A DNA stretch of 64,000 bases from Lamellibrachia satsuma (Eukaryota > Annelida > Polychaeta > Sabellida > Siboglinidae), in contig BSQZ01000026.1 in the NCBI GenBank assembly GCA_033239005.1, positions 1,520,001 through 1,584,000 of the forward strand. The letters run 5' to 3'. Every line of letters begins with the position of its first letter. Positions within the stretch are counted from its first letter, which is position 1. This document shows positions 16,001-28,689 of this stretch, piece by piece. The translations under genes and the position numbers were made by a program. A model generated the notes under the pieces. The model worked only from the letters and a program-made list of their open reading frames with translations. It did not search any database and was not told where the DNA came from.

Positions 16001-16735
16001 TTCGTGGTAGACAACGTTTTTATAAAGTATACAATATCTTAATATGTCAACTAACAATACTGTACGTAACAAAACCATATCTTTATTTCTAAGTGTCTAA
16101 ATCTATCTAAATACAACACGATATCTATAAAATTAAACCACATACCGACATATCGTCGAGAAGACGGGTTGCTTACCAAATGTATTTCATATTAAAGTTG
16201 CAGTCTAATTAGAATATCAGAATATGGTTAAGAAATGTCATGACCATAACCATTTTAATATCAACGACAAAGCTCAAGTCTCCAAGCTCGCTTGTCAGCC
16301 GCCTCGCTTATGTTGGCGCAGCTACAATTTTTTTTAACTGTTTTTGTTCATTCGTATATTAGTACCTAGCTGTGGAAATCATTCAAGCACATTGCTTACA
16401 CTACAGCCAGTTGCCATTAGCCACATACCAGAGGCACATTTCAGCTGTAACACAAAACCTTGCAGTGAGACAAATTGTAATCAGTACCACATTCTTATAC
16501 AGCATTCGATATAGTAGGCAAACACGGATACATGGAAAAGTCTTGGTGAAGTATCTTTGGGCACACACTTAGACAATATACACAACTCTATGAAGCGATA
16601 ACCAATTCGCCATAGATATATACATAATGCATATTTTGCATAAACAACATTTTAAAATATCACCTAAAATACTGTACGTAACACAACCATACCATCATGA
16701 CATGTCATGTCTAAATGTCTGTGCCAATCTAAATA

Positions 16736-16945
16736 CAAAAGTTAACGTACTTTCTTGTTTCGCGCGGTATCCAGTCCTTGGGGCTGTTCAAAGCGCTTTA
16801 CACTTCACCCCTGGCAGACCTGTTAATTCCAACGCCATCTCGATTTATCCGGCAAATTACTGCGCGTAGTCTATTCATTGAAATATCCACCACTGTCTGA
16901 AGCCAGGTACTCATTAACAGCTGAGTGAAATGTGGAAGCGTAAGG
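16736..16945. repeat. Duplicon F, copy 1
   Basis: Closely matches 60089-60320 (for example 'tccagtccttgg' and 'gttcaaagcgctttacacttcacc' in both). In the right-hand copy this block directly abuts a GPCR C-terminal scrap, marking a rearrangement junction. Confidence 0.75.
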
Positions 16946-16952
16946 TGTTGTA

Positions 16953-17252
<300 letters not shown>

Positions 17253-18263
17253 GAATGTCCTCTGTAAAACCTTTTGGCAGAAATGGACAAATGAACAAAT
17301 TGTTTTGTCCATCACCTTAATAATTCACTGCATGACTCCCGCAACATGTTTGGCCAGGTGAGCACACGGTTATGAACAGCCACTCGTGATAGTGACGTAG
17401 ACATCCATTAAAGAGAACCAATCGATCCTGTAAGGCTTTCAGACCGCTGCCAGATTTGGTGGTTGTGTGATATAATAACGGCATACCTTCATCCTGTCAA
17501 CTGATTAGACGTTCCCAAGTATCATTGGATCGTATTTATCCCAATTTACAACGTTGCATGCCAATTTGTAGTTCAATCATGATACCTAACATATTCCAGG
17601 TGAACATAGTTGTCGAAGCTGACATTTTAGCTGTAGTCGAAATACTGTGGTGCGGCTTTTTATTGCACGTATGGCTACTTTGTGGCTACTGCGTGTATTA
17701 TGGTCATATTTAATCTAATATGATATGTAGTTATTAAACCTATTATAAATAAAGTTGCATTTACTTGCGTAAGATAATTAAGCTATTTCGTTTATTGCTG
17801 CTAACGTTCCCGCAATAAACTCCATATTGCGTATAGCATCGTGGAGGGTCACTAGCTGAATAGCAATGACATATTATGTATGTGTGTCATTCGGCGAGTG
17901 AACTGTAGTCTCGACTCAAACAATTCGGATTTAATGTGTAGAGTTTGGGGGAAACAATGTGTAGCTTATCAGTACATTTTCAGTACATTTTGTTTCAAAG
18001 TAGCTGACTGAAGACCATTGTCGAAGTTCCATAATATTTACGTTTATCTCATATGATTGGGATTTCTCAGTTTGTATATGTGTAGAGCAACCAAGCCTCG
18101 TAGCAGCAGGTAATTTATTCACCGTGTTATATCTAGTGCTAATTGTCTGATGGTCATCCCCTGGATGTTATGCCATTAATTTTCCCACATACAGTAACTG
18201 TGAGAAGTAAAATGTAATTAATCATACTGTAATTATAAAACAAAACAAAATTCCAGGTACACC
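17253..18263. other. No gene recognised
   Basis: Open frames are short and unlike known families. No repeat structure was noted. Confidence 0.35.
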
Positions 18264-18315
18264 TGCAAATATGAAGTGGTAATGTTGTGTTGCACATTAC
18301 CACTTCATATCTGCA
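18264..18315. repeat. Short perfect hairpin, 17-bp stem
   Basis: Arms 18269-18285 and 18294-18310 are perfectly complementary around an 8-base loop. The pairing extends by about five more bases with one mismatch (18264-18285 with 18294-18315). It could be a small RNA hairpin, a terminator-like structure or the remains of an inverted repeat; expression cannot be judged. Confidence 0.8.
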
Positions 18316-18659
18316 CAATATTCTGGTTACGTTCATCATATTTAAATTGCAATTGCACTTGCAAATTTGTGAAGAGGTTTTCTCGATATGTGTTGCGGAC
18401 ACGGTTTCGTCACTCTCACTGTGTATGAACATGTCTTCATCCCTATGGTCCTCAGCGTTGTGTTCAGTCGCACAACTGTTCTGCTTTTTCATTCTAGCGA
18501 GCAACTTTGTCCGAATTCCGATCCACCATAGTATTGAGCGGCAGTATTGAGCAAAAAGCAGCTACCATGTGAAGACAATTAATACTTTTATTGGCACCGT
18601 GCCAATTACACTGCTGCATGAAGCAATAAATAAGTGGAACAATTAAAAATTATTTGAAC

Positions 18660-18884
18660 GTACATACATACATACACATGCAGGCGTGCATGCATGTACT
18701 CCGCCACGATGTCCGGTGCCGGAGATACACTGTCTGGTCGCAACTTCACGTTTCGAGCCGATTCTGCTACGGCTGCTGCTTTCTTACGCAACGTCTTCCT
18801 ATGCTCCTGGTCGGCGACTATCAGTTCCATGAAAGCAAACAGGTCATATGCAGGGTCACATACAAGGTGCCAGTCATGTGTCAC
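18660..18884 (-). other. Possible coding exon, unknown protein
   Basis: The minus-strand frame contains a stretch with coding-like composition: 'DPAYDLFAFMELIVADQEHR' and then a Lys/Ala-rich part. A pyrimidine-rich acceptor-like site lies just upstream near 18880-18900, and a donor-like GTAAGA occurs within. No family was recognised. It could equally be chance. Confidence 0.2.
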
Positions 18885-18951
18885 ACTGGAGATGCGATAA
18901 GACAAGAAGTGTTGTATTTGGGTTTATCACCGCTTTCTTGTTATATACGAA

Positions 18952-19026
18952 TGCCGTTTTAATATTTGTCAATGATAGAACATCACCGCTTTCTTGTTCT
19001 ATCATCAACAAATATTAAAAGTGCAT
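18952..19026. repeat. Inverted repeat of about 26 bp arms
   Basis: The left arm (TTTTAATATTTGT and onward to GATAGAACA) and right arm (TGTTCTATCAT to ATATTAAAA) pair with one or two mismatches around a loop of about 15 bases. The loop motif 'caccgctttcttgtt' also occurs as a direct repeat just upstream at about 18927. Confidence 0.8.
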
Positions 19027-19439
19027 TCCTGTCTAACTTCATAGCCTGTCTCTACTCAGATGTATCATTTTCATCGCTACTTAAACAAACAACGGTCCAC
19101 TATCGATGTCATCGACACGTGTACATTCTACTTTATGTATACGTTACAATTTCCATAATGTTACACATACCCGACGTAGCAAGACATACATATTTGCATT
19201 GTTTCGACAACACTGTTACAACATTCGTCATATAAATTACCCATAATCCACCTCGCCGTCGCAATTCGTATCCATTTCGAGGATGAGTTTGATTATTTGT
19301 AACGTCGTCAGAGGAACATTCAATTCCTGCAGAATATGAAACCGACATGTTATTTACCAGACACTGTCTCTTCTATTAAAAGGAGACAGAGCTGAAGTAA
19401 TCTAAATAATATTATTTACTGTAATTATTTCGATTGTCT

Positions 19440-20180
19440 CATTATTTGATGAGAATCATCAAACAAAATTTTAAAATGCATATCAGACATATATGAACAA
19501 CGATCTTCAATAAATATCTAACTAGTCTGATGAAAACAGAATGGTCGTTAATGCTGAAAAAGTAAAGGTCATAATTATCACGACTCGGCAAAAATGGCAA
19601 CATCTTGAGATAACTGATCCCGAGAAAGGCATCAAGTGAGTAACATATTATTCTGGCTTCAAATATAAATGTCCACACCTGGTACGCACATGTGCAAAAT
19701 ATACACAACACCATTACCGGTTCTTGCACTTATCTGCATAATAAAAAATACATTCCGTTCCACGCAAGGCAGACATTCTACAACAGCTACGTTAGTGCAG
19801 CGTGCTGCCAGAACAATAACTAAATACAGATCTCAAAGTGTCTCACTGTTGAAGCGACTTTATTGTGTGTGACTGCCAGAGCGTGTTAAATAAAAATAGG
19901 CACAACTTGTGTGAAGGGACTGGCGCCAAATTACATGTGCGAGCTAATTCAGCCTGTTTCGATCGTTTCAACAAGAAATTCGCGATCTAACCCCAAAGGA
20001 GATGTCTACGTTCTGAAAGTATGAATGCAAATCTTCAAGAATTCGATAGATGTTGCTGGGGAGCAACTCTCTCCGCCCAGCACTACGAAATTGTAACTCT
20101 ATATTCGCTTTCTTTTAAAACATGTTATCCGAACAATATTGTTGACAGTGAACAACGACGGGCAAGACATATCTTAACTG
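19440..20180 (+). mobile_element. L2/jockey-like element, 3' RT remnant, copy 1
   Basis: This parallels 31460-32150 closely in the same orientation. Translated pieces match the end of a reverse transcriptase ORF: a 'HLDITDP' segment, a 'YSLDAF..' equivalent and a 'QRAARTITKYRS' thumb-like segment at about 19795-19835. Deletions have removed the part that reads 'ARMTIYNRYILPH' in the other copy. Clearly non-functional. Confidence 0.6.
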
Positions 20181-20519
20181 GACTATTTTATTTAACTTAC
20201 TGATATGGTATAGTTTACTTAATTTATTGATATAATGTATTTTGCTTCAGTTATTGATATGATGTATTTTACCCATCTATTTCTTAAATCGCTAAACTAG
20301 GTGTCCGTCTGGCCCGAATCAACAAAGACAACAGTTAAGAGGAATAACAAATATGCACTTTTTTACGTGCTTGCCACTTGTGCAGTAATTATTGTAACAT
20401 ACGGAGCAGATATGAACGTGTTGTTTACATATCTGGTGCCTGAGGTAGTTTCAATGTTTGAAGTTAATATGAGCGTCGTTGTCAGACTGCCGTTGAAGGT
20501 GTTGGGTCGATTACAGAAA

Positions 20520-21100
20520 AAAGTGGAATATCGAATAGAATAAGTATTACTATTGCATATATATTATACAATATATACATTTTTTTTATCATTAGTCAGA
20601 GGCAGGATTTTATAGTAAGTTAGTTCCGGACTCCGACAGGGAAGTCAGTGAGCGTTAATAGGGTTGTTTACCAATCGAAAATTGAGATAGCATAGTGAAT
20701 AGTCAGAAACAGTGGAATATTGGTTAGAATAAGTATTGCTATTACACATATACTATATACACAAACTTCTTATAGACATATATTAAGAAACTGTTCTTGT
20801 TAACAGAGGCAGTATTTTTCCCTGACTCAAATTCAACGAACGATAATTGGGAGTTTGTTTACAGGTCGTGAATTAAACTGGTGTATCAAACTATCGTATA
20901 CATTGTTAAATATATATTAGATAAAGTGATACTTTTACAAAAAATACATATATCAGGTAATATCTGACATAGTTGTAGTAAACGATTTAGATAAAAAGGA
21001 ATTAACACCAGGATTTTAGCGTAAGTTGGTTTACACTGACTTCGTTATTTTGTTTACACAGTGTTCTCCGTATTCGCTGGTGGCAGGCTTCTTTTTGCTC
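20520..21100 (+). repeat. CR1-like 5' UTR with tandem units, copy 2
   Basis: Three diverged units of about 170-180 bp follow one another (about 20520-20690, 20700-20870, 20880-21060), each with a 'gaataagtattactattaca'-like start, a TATATATT stretch, and a 'gcaggattttatagtaagtt' or similar block. The same series occurs reversed at about 47830-48340, directly upstream of the other ORF1. It is therefore part of the element and probably its promoter region. Confidence 0.65.
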
Positions 21101-21119
21101 ATGCGAGCTTAGTAGAAAA

Positions 21120-21400
21120 GACATAGTTAGCAAGTATATTAGCCTAAAGTGAGAGAGAGCCTGAGAACAGTCTGCCACCAAGTGACAAGGCTGCAGGGCA
21201 GAATGTGATGGAGGGGATCCATCGGAAGAGCTATTCCGAGGCAGTGATAGTGGGGGTGGGAAAGAGAGCCAGGGTGTTTTGGGGTACTCAATAGTTTGGA
21301 AGACCGACAGAGTCTTAAACAAGGGTGGTGGAAATACAAGAATTTGGACAGAACACTAAAGCAGACGCTGATTGAGCAGGTAATACTTTCAAGGATTCTA
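21120..21400 (+). pseudogene. CR1-like ORF1 remnant, copy 2
   Basis: Scraps of the SGNH ORF1 are visible at about 21285-21320 ('KTDRV' frame) and about 21340-21395 ('QVILS' frame). The bulk of the domain and the zinc-finger-like N-terminus have been deleted, compared with 46500-47660. Confidence 0.55.
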
Positions 21401-21435
21401 GTGAGTATAGTAAATAGGAAAAAAGAATTATACAG

Positions 21436-23334
21436 TATGGTAGAAGATATTGACCCTCACATAATTGGCATTACCAAATCATGGGCCAACACAGACATAA
21501 CATATGCTGAATTAGGATTGACCGGATACGTAATGTTTAGGAGAGATCGAATAGGAAGAAGGGGAGGGAGTATTTTATTTGTTAAAGAATGTATTCAGGC
21601 TTATGAAATAAAATTAGAAAGCGAAGCAGATTACGATGAAGCTGTTTGTGTGCAAAATAGTTTCAGGAAATTAAAAAATAACTATTGGATTAGTTTACCG
21701 AAGTCCAAACATAAACGAAGCGGATAACACAAAAATGCAAAATACTATAAAGGATGTTTAATTCAGGATAGCTTCCTTACTCAGCACGTTCTAGAACCAA
21801 CCAGGGGAGAACATGTATTATATATAGTTTTATCATCACAAAAAGAATTAGTGGATAATGTAAAAATACATGAACCATTGGGTAACAGTAACCACAATCA
21901 AATACATTTTGACATCCATGTAAAATCGGAAAGTAAAAATAAAAAAAAAACGTATAGGAGAAACTTCCACAAAGGTAACTATAAAGATATGAAAAAATAC
22001 TTAACAAAGCTAGATTGAAGTAGCCTGCTGATGAATAAGACCTCAAATGAATGTTGGAATATTCGAAAATATGAAATTGGGAGTATTATCGATACATTTA
22101 TTCAAATGAAAAAAACAAGGAAAACGGTCTAGAAAGAAAAACAGTGTTTAAGCAAACTATGTGGAGGTTTTATAGGAGTACCAGAAAGGATGAAGACTAT
22201 GCAAATTACAAAGAGGCATTTAACCTAGCTACAACTGAAATTAGAAAATCTAACAGACCCTTTAAAAAAATTGGCAGGTAATATGCAAAATTACAGTAAG
22301 AGTTTCTATGCTTATGTAAGGAGTAAACAGGAAGTTCGAGATAAGGTCGGACCATTGGAAAACAACAGGGTAAACATAATTTCAGACGGTTTTCAAATGA
22401 CAGAGGTCTTGAATGAGTATTTCAGCTACGTTTTTACAACAGAAGATATCAGCTCACTTCCAGTTCCATTTACTAAATTTGAGGGCAATACATCAGAACA
22501 TTTAGGGCAGTTATTTATAACTCCTGAAAAGATAGCAAACAAAATTAAGAAGATGAAAGATAATAAATCACCTGGAGTTGATGGGATACCATCAAAACTG
22601 CTTAAGGAAATTGTTGAGCAAATTAGTACACCACTTGCAAAATGTTTAACTTGTCACTAGAAGAAGGAATAATTCCTTCAGAATGGAAAGAAGCAAACAT
22701 TACGCCACTATTTAAGAAGGAATCGAGGAAAAAGCCAGAAAATTACAGACCAGTGAGTTTAACATCAGTTGTATGTAAATTACTCGAAAGATTAATTCGA
22801 GTCCACATGGTGAAATTCCTTGTAAAATATAATTTAATAAATACATCTTAACATGGGTTCCTAAAAGCAAAGTTATGTCTAACCAAGCTCTTATGTTTTT
22901 TGAAGAAATTACAATGTGGGTAGAGTGCGTAAAATACTTTGATTTTCAGAAAGCTTTCGATAATGTGCCACACCAAAGATTTTTATTTATATTAAAAGAC
23001 CATATCATAGGTAATGATGTAAACAATTGGATAGAAAAGTGGCATACACACAGAAGAGAGAGAGAGAGTAATTATAGATTGTGAGATTTCACACTGGAAA
23101 TATGTTTTGAGTGGGGTACCACAGGGATCAGTATTAAGCCCTATACTGTTTTTAATATATGTAAATGATTATGAAGACGCCATATCTAGCAAAGTACTCA
23201 CATTTGCAGATGACACAAATGTATTCAGAAAGGTTACAAATGATACAGATAAACAAAGTTTACAGGACGATCTAGATAAATTATTTAAATGGTCAGAAAA
23301 TGTCAAATATTATTAAATTTTAGGAAGTGTAAAG
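21436..23334 (+). mobile_element. CR1-like retrotransposon copy 2, EN and RT (ORF2 5' part)
   Basis: Plus-strand frames give the endonuclease ('DIDPHIIGITKSWANT', 21436-21727), a linker (21740-22260) and the RT. The RT has fingers at 22540-22800 ('SPGVDGIPSKLL', 'SEWKEANITPLFKK', 'NYRPVSLTSVVCK'), the palm at 22945-22990 (QKAFDNVPH) and 'GVPQGSVLSPILF' plus the catalytic 'FADDTN' at 23107-23220. Frameshifts and stops are frequent. The element stops abruptly in mid-ORF near 23334; the continuation in the family's reading frame is found on the opposite strand at 25640-24845. Confidence 0.85.
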
Positions 23335-24383
23335 TGTCGATAACATCAAACGCACTGGACAGATGACCAACACAACTACACGTTTTTGATCAAGAACTTC
23401 TGCGATATCGTTCTGGACTTTCACAAGACCTGTCTCGGTTGAATAATTATTTCGGTACGCCGATTGGTGAAAATCGTGTAGATTGTTGATGTTCAGGTGA
23501 TCTTTCAAACGGTGTTCAACCACTTTCTCGAGAAGTTTTGAAACGTATGGTAGGTTTGACACAGGCTGATGTTTATTCAGAACTTCCTTATCGAGGCCCG
23601 GCCTTTTAAGAATTGGTCTCACAACTGCACGTTTGAAACATGCGGGTACCACTGACGTTGCCAACGATTTGTTGATAATGGCTGTAATCAACGGCACGAA
23701 ATGATCCAGACACTGCCTCATAAGCCGCGTAGGGATCGGGTCTAAGTTACATGACTTGTTGGGCGAATTTGTGATTATTCGCTTCACCTCGTCATGGGTG
23801 GCTGGCAGAAACATTTGAAGCGGGATTCGGTCAAACATGACATCATCGTCCAATGCTGTTTCGTAGATGTCAATTCGCTTGCCGATGTTGGTGTTTCGTC
23901 GGATGGTAGCAACTTTGTCAATGTAAAAGTCACCGAAAATAATCGCTAACTGTTCTGCCGATTCATGGGTTGGTAAGATTATCTGTCCAATGTTACTCAT
24001 CAAATGACTCGTTAGTTTGAACAGTTGTTTCTGATCTTTGCCACAGTCTAAATTTTTTACAGAAAAGAATGTTTTCTTGGCACTGATCATCAGTTTGTTG
24101 ACTGCATTGCATTGCTCCCTGAACAGCTGTCGGTAAGTTTGGTTCGCTACCGTACCTTCTCTACTCTCCTGCGCGCGGCTTTGGCAAGGCGGTCCAAGTA
24201 CAAACTCCACTCGTTGAAAAACACACTGTTCTTAAAACCGTTTCGCTTAGAGGGAGGCGGACGGTACACGATGCACAATCTCACATTCGCATCATTGGAA
24301 ATGACCGTACAGTCCATATGTTCGAAATGTATGAACATGCCATTCCGTGTAGAATCCAAGGTCTTAAAGGGTAACTGAATCAA
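23335..24383 (-). mobile_element. L2/jockey-like element, endonuclease end and RT
   Basis: Minus-strand ORFs 24383-24147 and 24210-23320 encode the last part of an endonuclease ('LCIVYRPPPSK') and the first two thirds of an RT: 'SPNKSCNLDPIPTRLM', 'FKRAVVRPILKRPGLD', 'QPVSNLPYVSKLLEKVVEHR', 'QSAYRNNYSTETGL'. A frame change then gives 'SSAFDVIDT' at the junction near 23337, where the catalytic palm is lost. It is a different family from the CR1-like copies on either side. Confidence 0.85.
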
Positions 24384-24840
24384 TTCTGTGTTATGCCGTA
24401 TATTTAAATATATAGTATCTAACTATGCATTAATGGTGACAGATACCTGTTAATTTATGAGATAAACTGAAAAATTGATTTTGTTCGATAAAAAAATCGA
24501 CAAAATGTATCACTGCGTATCGCCGTCTTGTTGTCTATGCAGGTGCGAAGCCAGTGGTTTGAGTCGCGTATATCTAATCAAGGTAATTTTTTTATTTGTT
24601 GCGATTGTTTTCGTAAATAGGCATTCTGGAGCGAAAACACTACATGGTTCTCTGTTATATATAAGTGTTTACACACGTCAACGAAATAGCGTTTTTGGGC
24701 GCTCCAAGTAAAAAAGTTAAATAAATTACAACAAAACACTAAAACAATCGTGGAAACACACTTCTCGAACACACGAGACGCTAGCCAACGAGAATGTGCG
24801 ATAACGGACCACCGGAACTATTTTTCACTTGTGGACACGA
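24384..24840. other. No gene recognised
   Basis: Short open frames only, between two retroelement pieces. Confidence 0.35.
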
Positions 24841-24844
24841 TTTA

Positions 24845-25640
24845 ACAAGATTTAACAAGATTTGCCATCCAAGCCAAATGGCCAGATGGCAAGTGGACAA
24901 GGAAGCCATTGGCTTATCGAGAGTCCAACAATGTTCATCTACTTATAACCCGCCCTCCTGAGATATGTGTCAACCTTGTTTTTAAACATATTCACGCTGC
25001 TAGCAGTTACACAATCTGTAGACAATTTGTTCCATTCATTTAGTGTCCTCTGTGAGAACGAGTACTTCCTGATGTCCAATCTACATTGATCATTTACTAA
25101 TTTTACCTCATGTCCTCTAGTTCTGCTATCCTTCTTGAGTGAGAAAAACATATTTCTATCAATATTTTCATACCCATTCAATATCTTAAAAACTTCAATC
25201 TGATCTCCTCTTAACCTCCTTGTCTCTAGAGTTGTTAAACCACATTCTTTCAGGAGTTCTTCATAACTAAGGTCTCTAAGTTCTGGAATCATTTTAGTTG
25301 CTCTCCTTTGTATGCGTTCAAGTGTAGCTATATCCTTCTTACAATATGGTCTCCATGCTTGTGTACAGTATTCTAAATGAGGTCTAACTATGGCTTTATA
25401 AAGAGGTATAATTAACTTTTTTCCCTTGTATGTTATGTTTCTTCTAATCAATCCAAGAGTTTGATTACCCTTTGAAGCTGCAATACCACACTGCTCTGAA
25501 ACTTTCATATCAGCGCTTATTGTAACTGCTAGGTCCTTTTCTATTACAGTAGTACCCAGAACAGTATCTCCCATTTTATAGTTTACATTCAAGTTCCCAT
25601 GTCCTGTATGTAGGCATTTACATTTCCCAAAATTGAACAG
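24845..25640 (-). mobile_element. CR1-like retrotransposon, ORF2 C-terminal region and 3' end
   Basis: The minus-strand ORF 25592-24939 (217 aa) is the conserved region after the RT: 'PLYKAIVRPHLEYCTQAWRP', 'RRATKMIPELRDLSYEE', 'ETRRLRGDQIEVFKIL' and a stop after 'YLRRAGYK'. The family's 3' UTR follows, ending in a short TTAAATCTTG-type repeat near 24850. The reading starts at the same point (just before the 'CKCLHTGHGN' motif) where the plus-strand copy 21436-23334 stops. This is the best-preserved tail of the family in the window. Confidence 0.88.
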
Positions 25641-25649
25641 CGATAGATA

Positions 25650-26440
25650 GATGCATAGCTTGTGACAGTTTTACCAGATTTGCTACTAGCGATTAGTGAT
25701 TTACTGAACTTCCATAATAGTAGTCTATCTTTGGAGAAATGGAAACCACAGACGAAGAGTCCAGTTCGACAGGCCACACGGAAACAACGGCTGACAGTCG
25801 TAAAGTGTCACTGAGTGTGCGAGTCACGCTCCAGACTCCAGCTCGACTTTCCTTTGTTGATGTTGGATTCAGGAAGTGACACTGTTACTGATAAATGACA
25901 ACAGCGCTTTGACTGTCAACGATTCCTGAATAGGTAATGTGATGTGGTGCTCCTGTGGAAACTGCGTCCCGATGTCTACGCACGTTTACGTCGAGTCATC
26001 ATGCTGCGCCGAGGAAGTTACTATGCCTAAGGCTAGGCTATGGCTATGGCTATGCAGCACCGTGTGCCAGACCGCGAAGACGATGATTTTGTAGTGACAT
26101 GCACAAACAGGGCGGTGATAGATGTTGGTCTGCTGCCATTGCATGATTTGCGTGCCGACTCATTGATTCGCCCTATAGCTAGCAGGTCGGTAATTCAATT
26201 GTTATCGAATCATTGCCATTTTAATAATCCTATTTTTTCTGCATATTTGTTTTGCCTAGCCCGAGGACGAGGTCCGAACTACAATGCAAGCAGGCTTTTC
26301 TCTTTATTTTGTATCTAATTTAATGAAGTGTACTGTGACTGTATTTTAATATTGTGTTTTATTTTGTGTTGAATAACATTGATGAAAATAATAACATGAG
26401 GGTTTATTTAATTCATTATGTCAATACATATAATAAATAT
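25650..26440. other. No gene recognised
   Basis: Only short unremarkable open frames. Confidence 0.35.
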
Positions 26441-26444
26441 TTTA

Positions 26445-26995
26445 TTATCATACCAATACACTATTTGTTCCTACCGACAGTAAATGTACACCAGTCATCT
26501 CATTCTGGAATCTGTACCAATTCACTACTTGTTCTGACAGTAATTGTACACCAATCATGTGTACCAATATACTACTTGTTCTGACTGACAGTAAATGTAC
26601 ACCAATCATGCATACCAAAACAATACTTATTCCTACCGACAATACATGTACACCAATCATCTCATTCAGAAATCTGCACCAACTCACTACTTGTTCTGAC
26701 CGTAAATGTACACCAATCATGTGTATCCAATACACTGCTTGTTCTGACTGAATCTATACCATAACACTACTTGTTCCTACCGACAGCAAATGTAAACCAA
26801 GCGTCTCATTCTCTACCAATACACTACTTGTACTGACAGTAAATGTACACCAGTCATATGTATCAATACACTACTTGTTATGACTGATAGTACTTGCACA
26901 CTAATCATCTGTTCCAATACACTCCTGAGAGTAATATACACAAATACACTACTTATTCTGACTGATTGTACGTGTACATCTAACATATTCAATTC
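26445..26995. repeat. Degenerate minisatellite
   Basis: About ten irregular units share a core of 'actacttgttctgac' then 'agtaaatgtacaccaatcat'. Units vary in length because an extra segment ('tctcattc...tctgtacc') is present in some. No protein is preserved. Confidence 0.85.
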
Positions 26996-27669
26996 ACATT
27001 TCACTCATCCAGGGGTGGAAAGCAGCACACTTGCGTCTGACAGACATGCCAGTATCCGACAGACCTTGGCTGATAGATCAGACATGAGTACAACCTGTGT
27101 CACAGTTTATGGCTGTTTGGTGTGTGGCAGGTGCAGTAAAGTGACATACGTTTTTCTCACGAACGACAAACATCTTCTCTTTTTCATAGGTGTAGAAGCT
27201 GCTTTAGTCATCCTCGGTTATGTCGCTATTATCACATAGTGTGCATCATCTGCACCGATGTTTTTTCTCTCACTGAATCTAATGGAAGCTTCACATAGGA
27301 GTAGTTATGATCAACGTTCATTGGTGCAATAATGTCATCCGTGACTAGAGCAGCATTCGCGAAGTGTCGCATTTGAGATATCGTTACCTGATCGAGTTGC
27401 GTTTCAGCACCAATTGTCGATGGTGTCGCTTTTGCGAGAGGTAATGCGTCGTCGCTCATATTGATTTACTGTGTGAAGAAGGTGCCTAGGAGCTCGTACT
27501 CAAACCACTCTGCCGCTGAGCCCCCCCCCCCCGCAGAGCAATGGCGCCGCCCAGTGTAGATAATGGGAAAGTTAAAAAATATATTACAAAATTACCGTGG
27601 CGTTGCACCCATCATATAAGGGTGATATATACTGTAAATGGTATGTTATTATGTTTGGGCTATGGTTGT

Positions 27670-27870
27670 TCGAGTGCTTCACCCCCTCCCCTTAATGGTC
27701 AGTCCGCATTTACAGAGTACGGCCACACCTTCACCGCGCTTCTCACTGGGTCGAAAGTTGTGTTGTATTGTGTAATCAGATGGCACGAGTTCGTTTATAA
27801 CCTGATTGTCACTGTCGGTTCCTAGCCATGTATCAGATAAGGTTGTCGATGTCCCGGGAAATAACAAAAT
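27670..27870 (-). mobile_element. L2/jockey-like endonuclease fragment
   Basis: The minus-strand frame has 'DTWLGTDSDNQVINELVP' followed by 'EKRGEGVAVLCK', the middle of an AP-type endonuclease (equivalent to the TWL...GGGVA region of jockey and L2 elements). It is isolated, with no upstream or downstream element parts found nearby. Confidence 0.65.
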
Positions 27871-28689
27871 ATACCACAGATAGAGCTTTGTTCTTGACTG
27901 AACGAGCGTTAAGACAACATATTGTCAGTCGAATATTACGTTCACGGTGTTTAATGAACGCAGATTAATCAGCTGGGATACATTTGCACTGGCAGCTTTG
28001 ACAAGCCCGCGGAACAACATCGAAGCAGTGTGTAACGCGTGTTTGAATCACAAGTTGTTTGCGAAGGCCCCCTCGTTTGCCACGTGAAGTTGGGCGCGTT
28101 ACAGATCAGGTAATCGCGGAATGACACCCGTAGAGGCTGGACACAAAGTCCGGATGATATTCAGTATCTGTATCGCAAAACAAAGAGCCTTGGTAATTGC
28201 AATTAACCGAATTAGGTCACTTGCTTGTTAGGCCTACGAAGACTTCTTGTCCACAAAATGTGTAGGCGTCACGGATGGCTGACGTATGTCCAAAGGCTAT
28301 ATGTAAAACTACTTAAATTACAGATAACATACACTTTGTAGATATATAAAAACTACGTCGCAGCAATCACTGAAGCTTCATAAGAGTGTAGTGATGGTAT
28401 GAATCAGTAGCTCGTCGTATAATCCTTTGAAAACCTGATTAGACACAATGAGTTAAATTTTGGCTTGCTGCCTGTTAGGCGCTACCACGTTATTTGATAA
28501 CTTCAGTATCACATTTACTACAGCAACAGCTTTGTCTAAACCTCATTTGACATTTGCTATACCATTTCGGGTGCGATTCGATTATGAGAGTTAATGAAGA
28601 ATGTTATACAAACCGCTATTCGCTATTAAGCGTATTTATGACCAGTGCTCCAAATAAATCGCAGCCTCCCCTATAGTAGACCTGCAAGT
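27871..28689. other. No gene recognised
   Basis: No conserved protein or repeat was noted. Confidence 0.3.

Noticed and set aside
27232..27459. Minus-strand frame of 75 residues
   Set aside because: No family resemblance or supporting splice or regulatory context.
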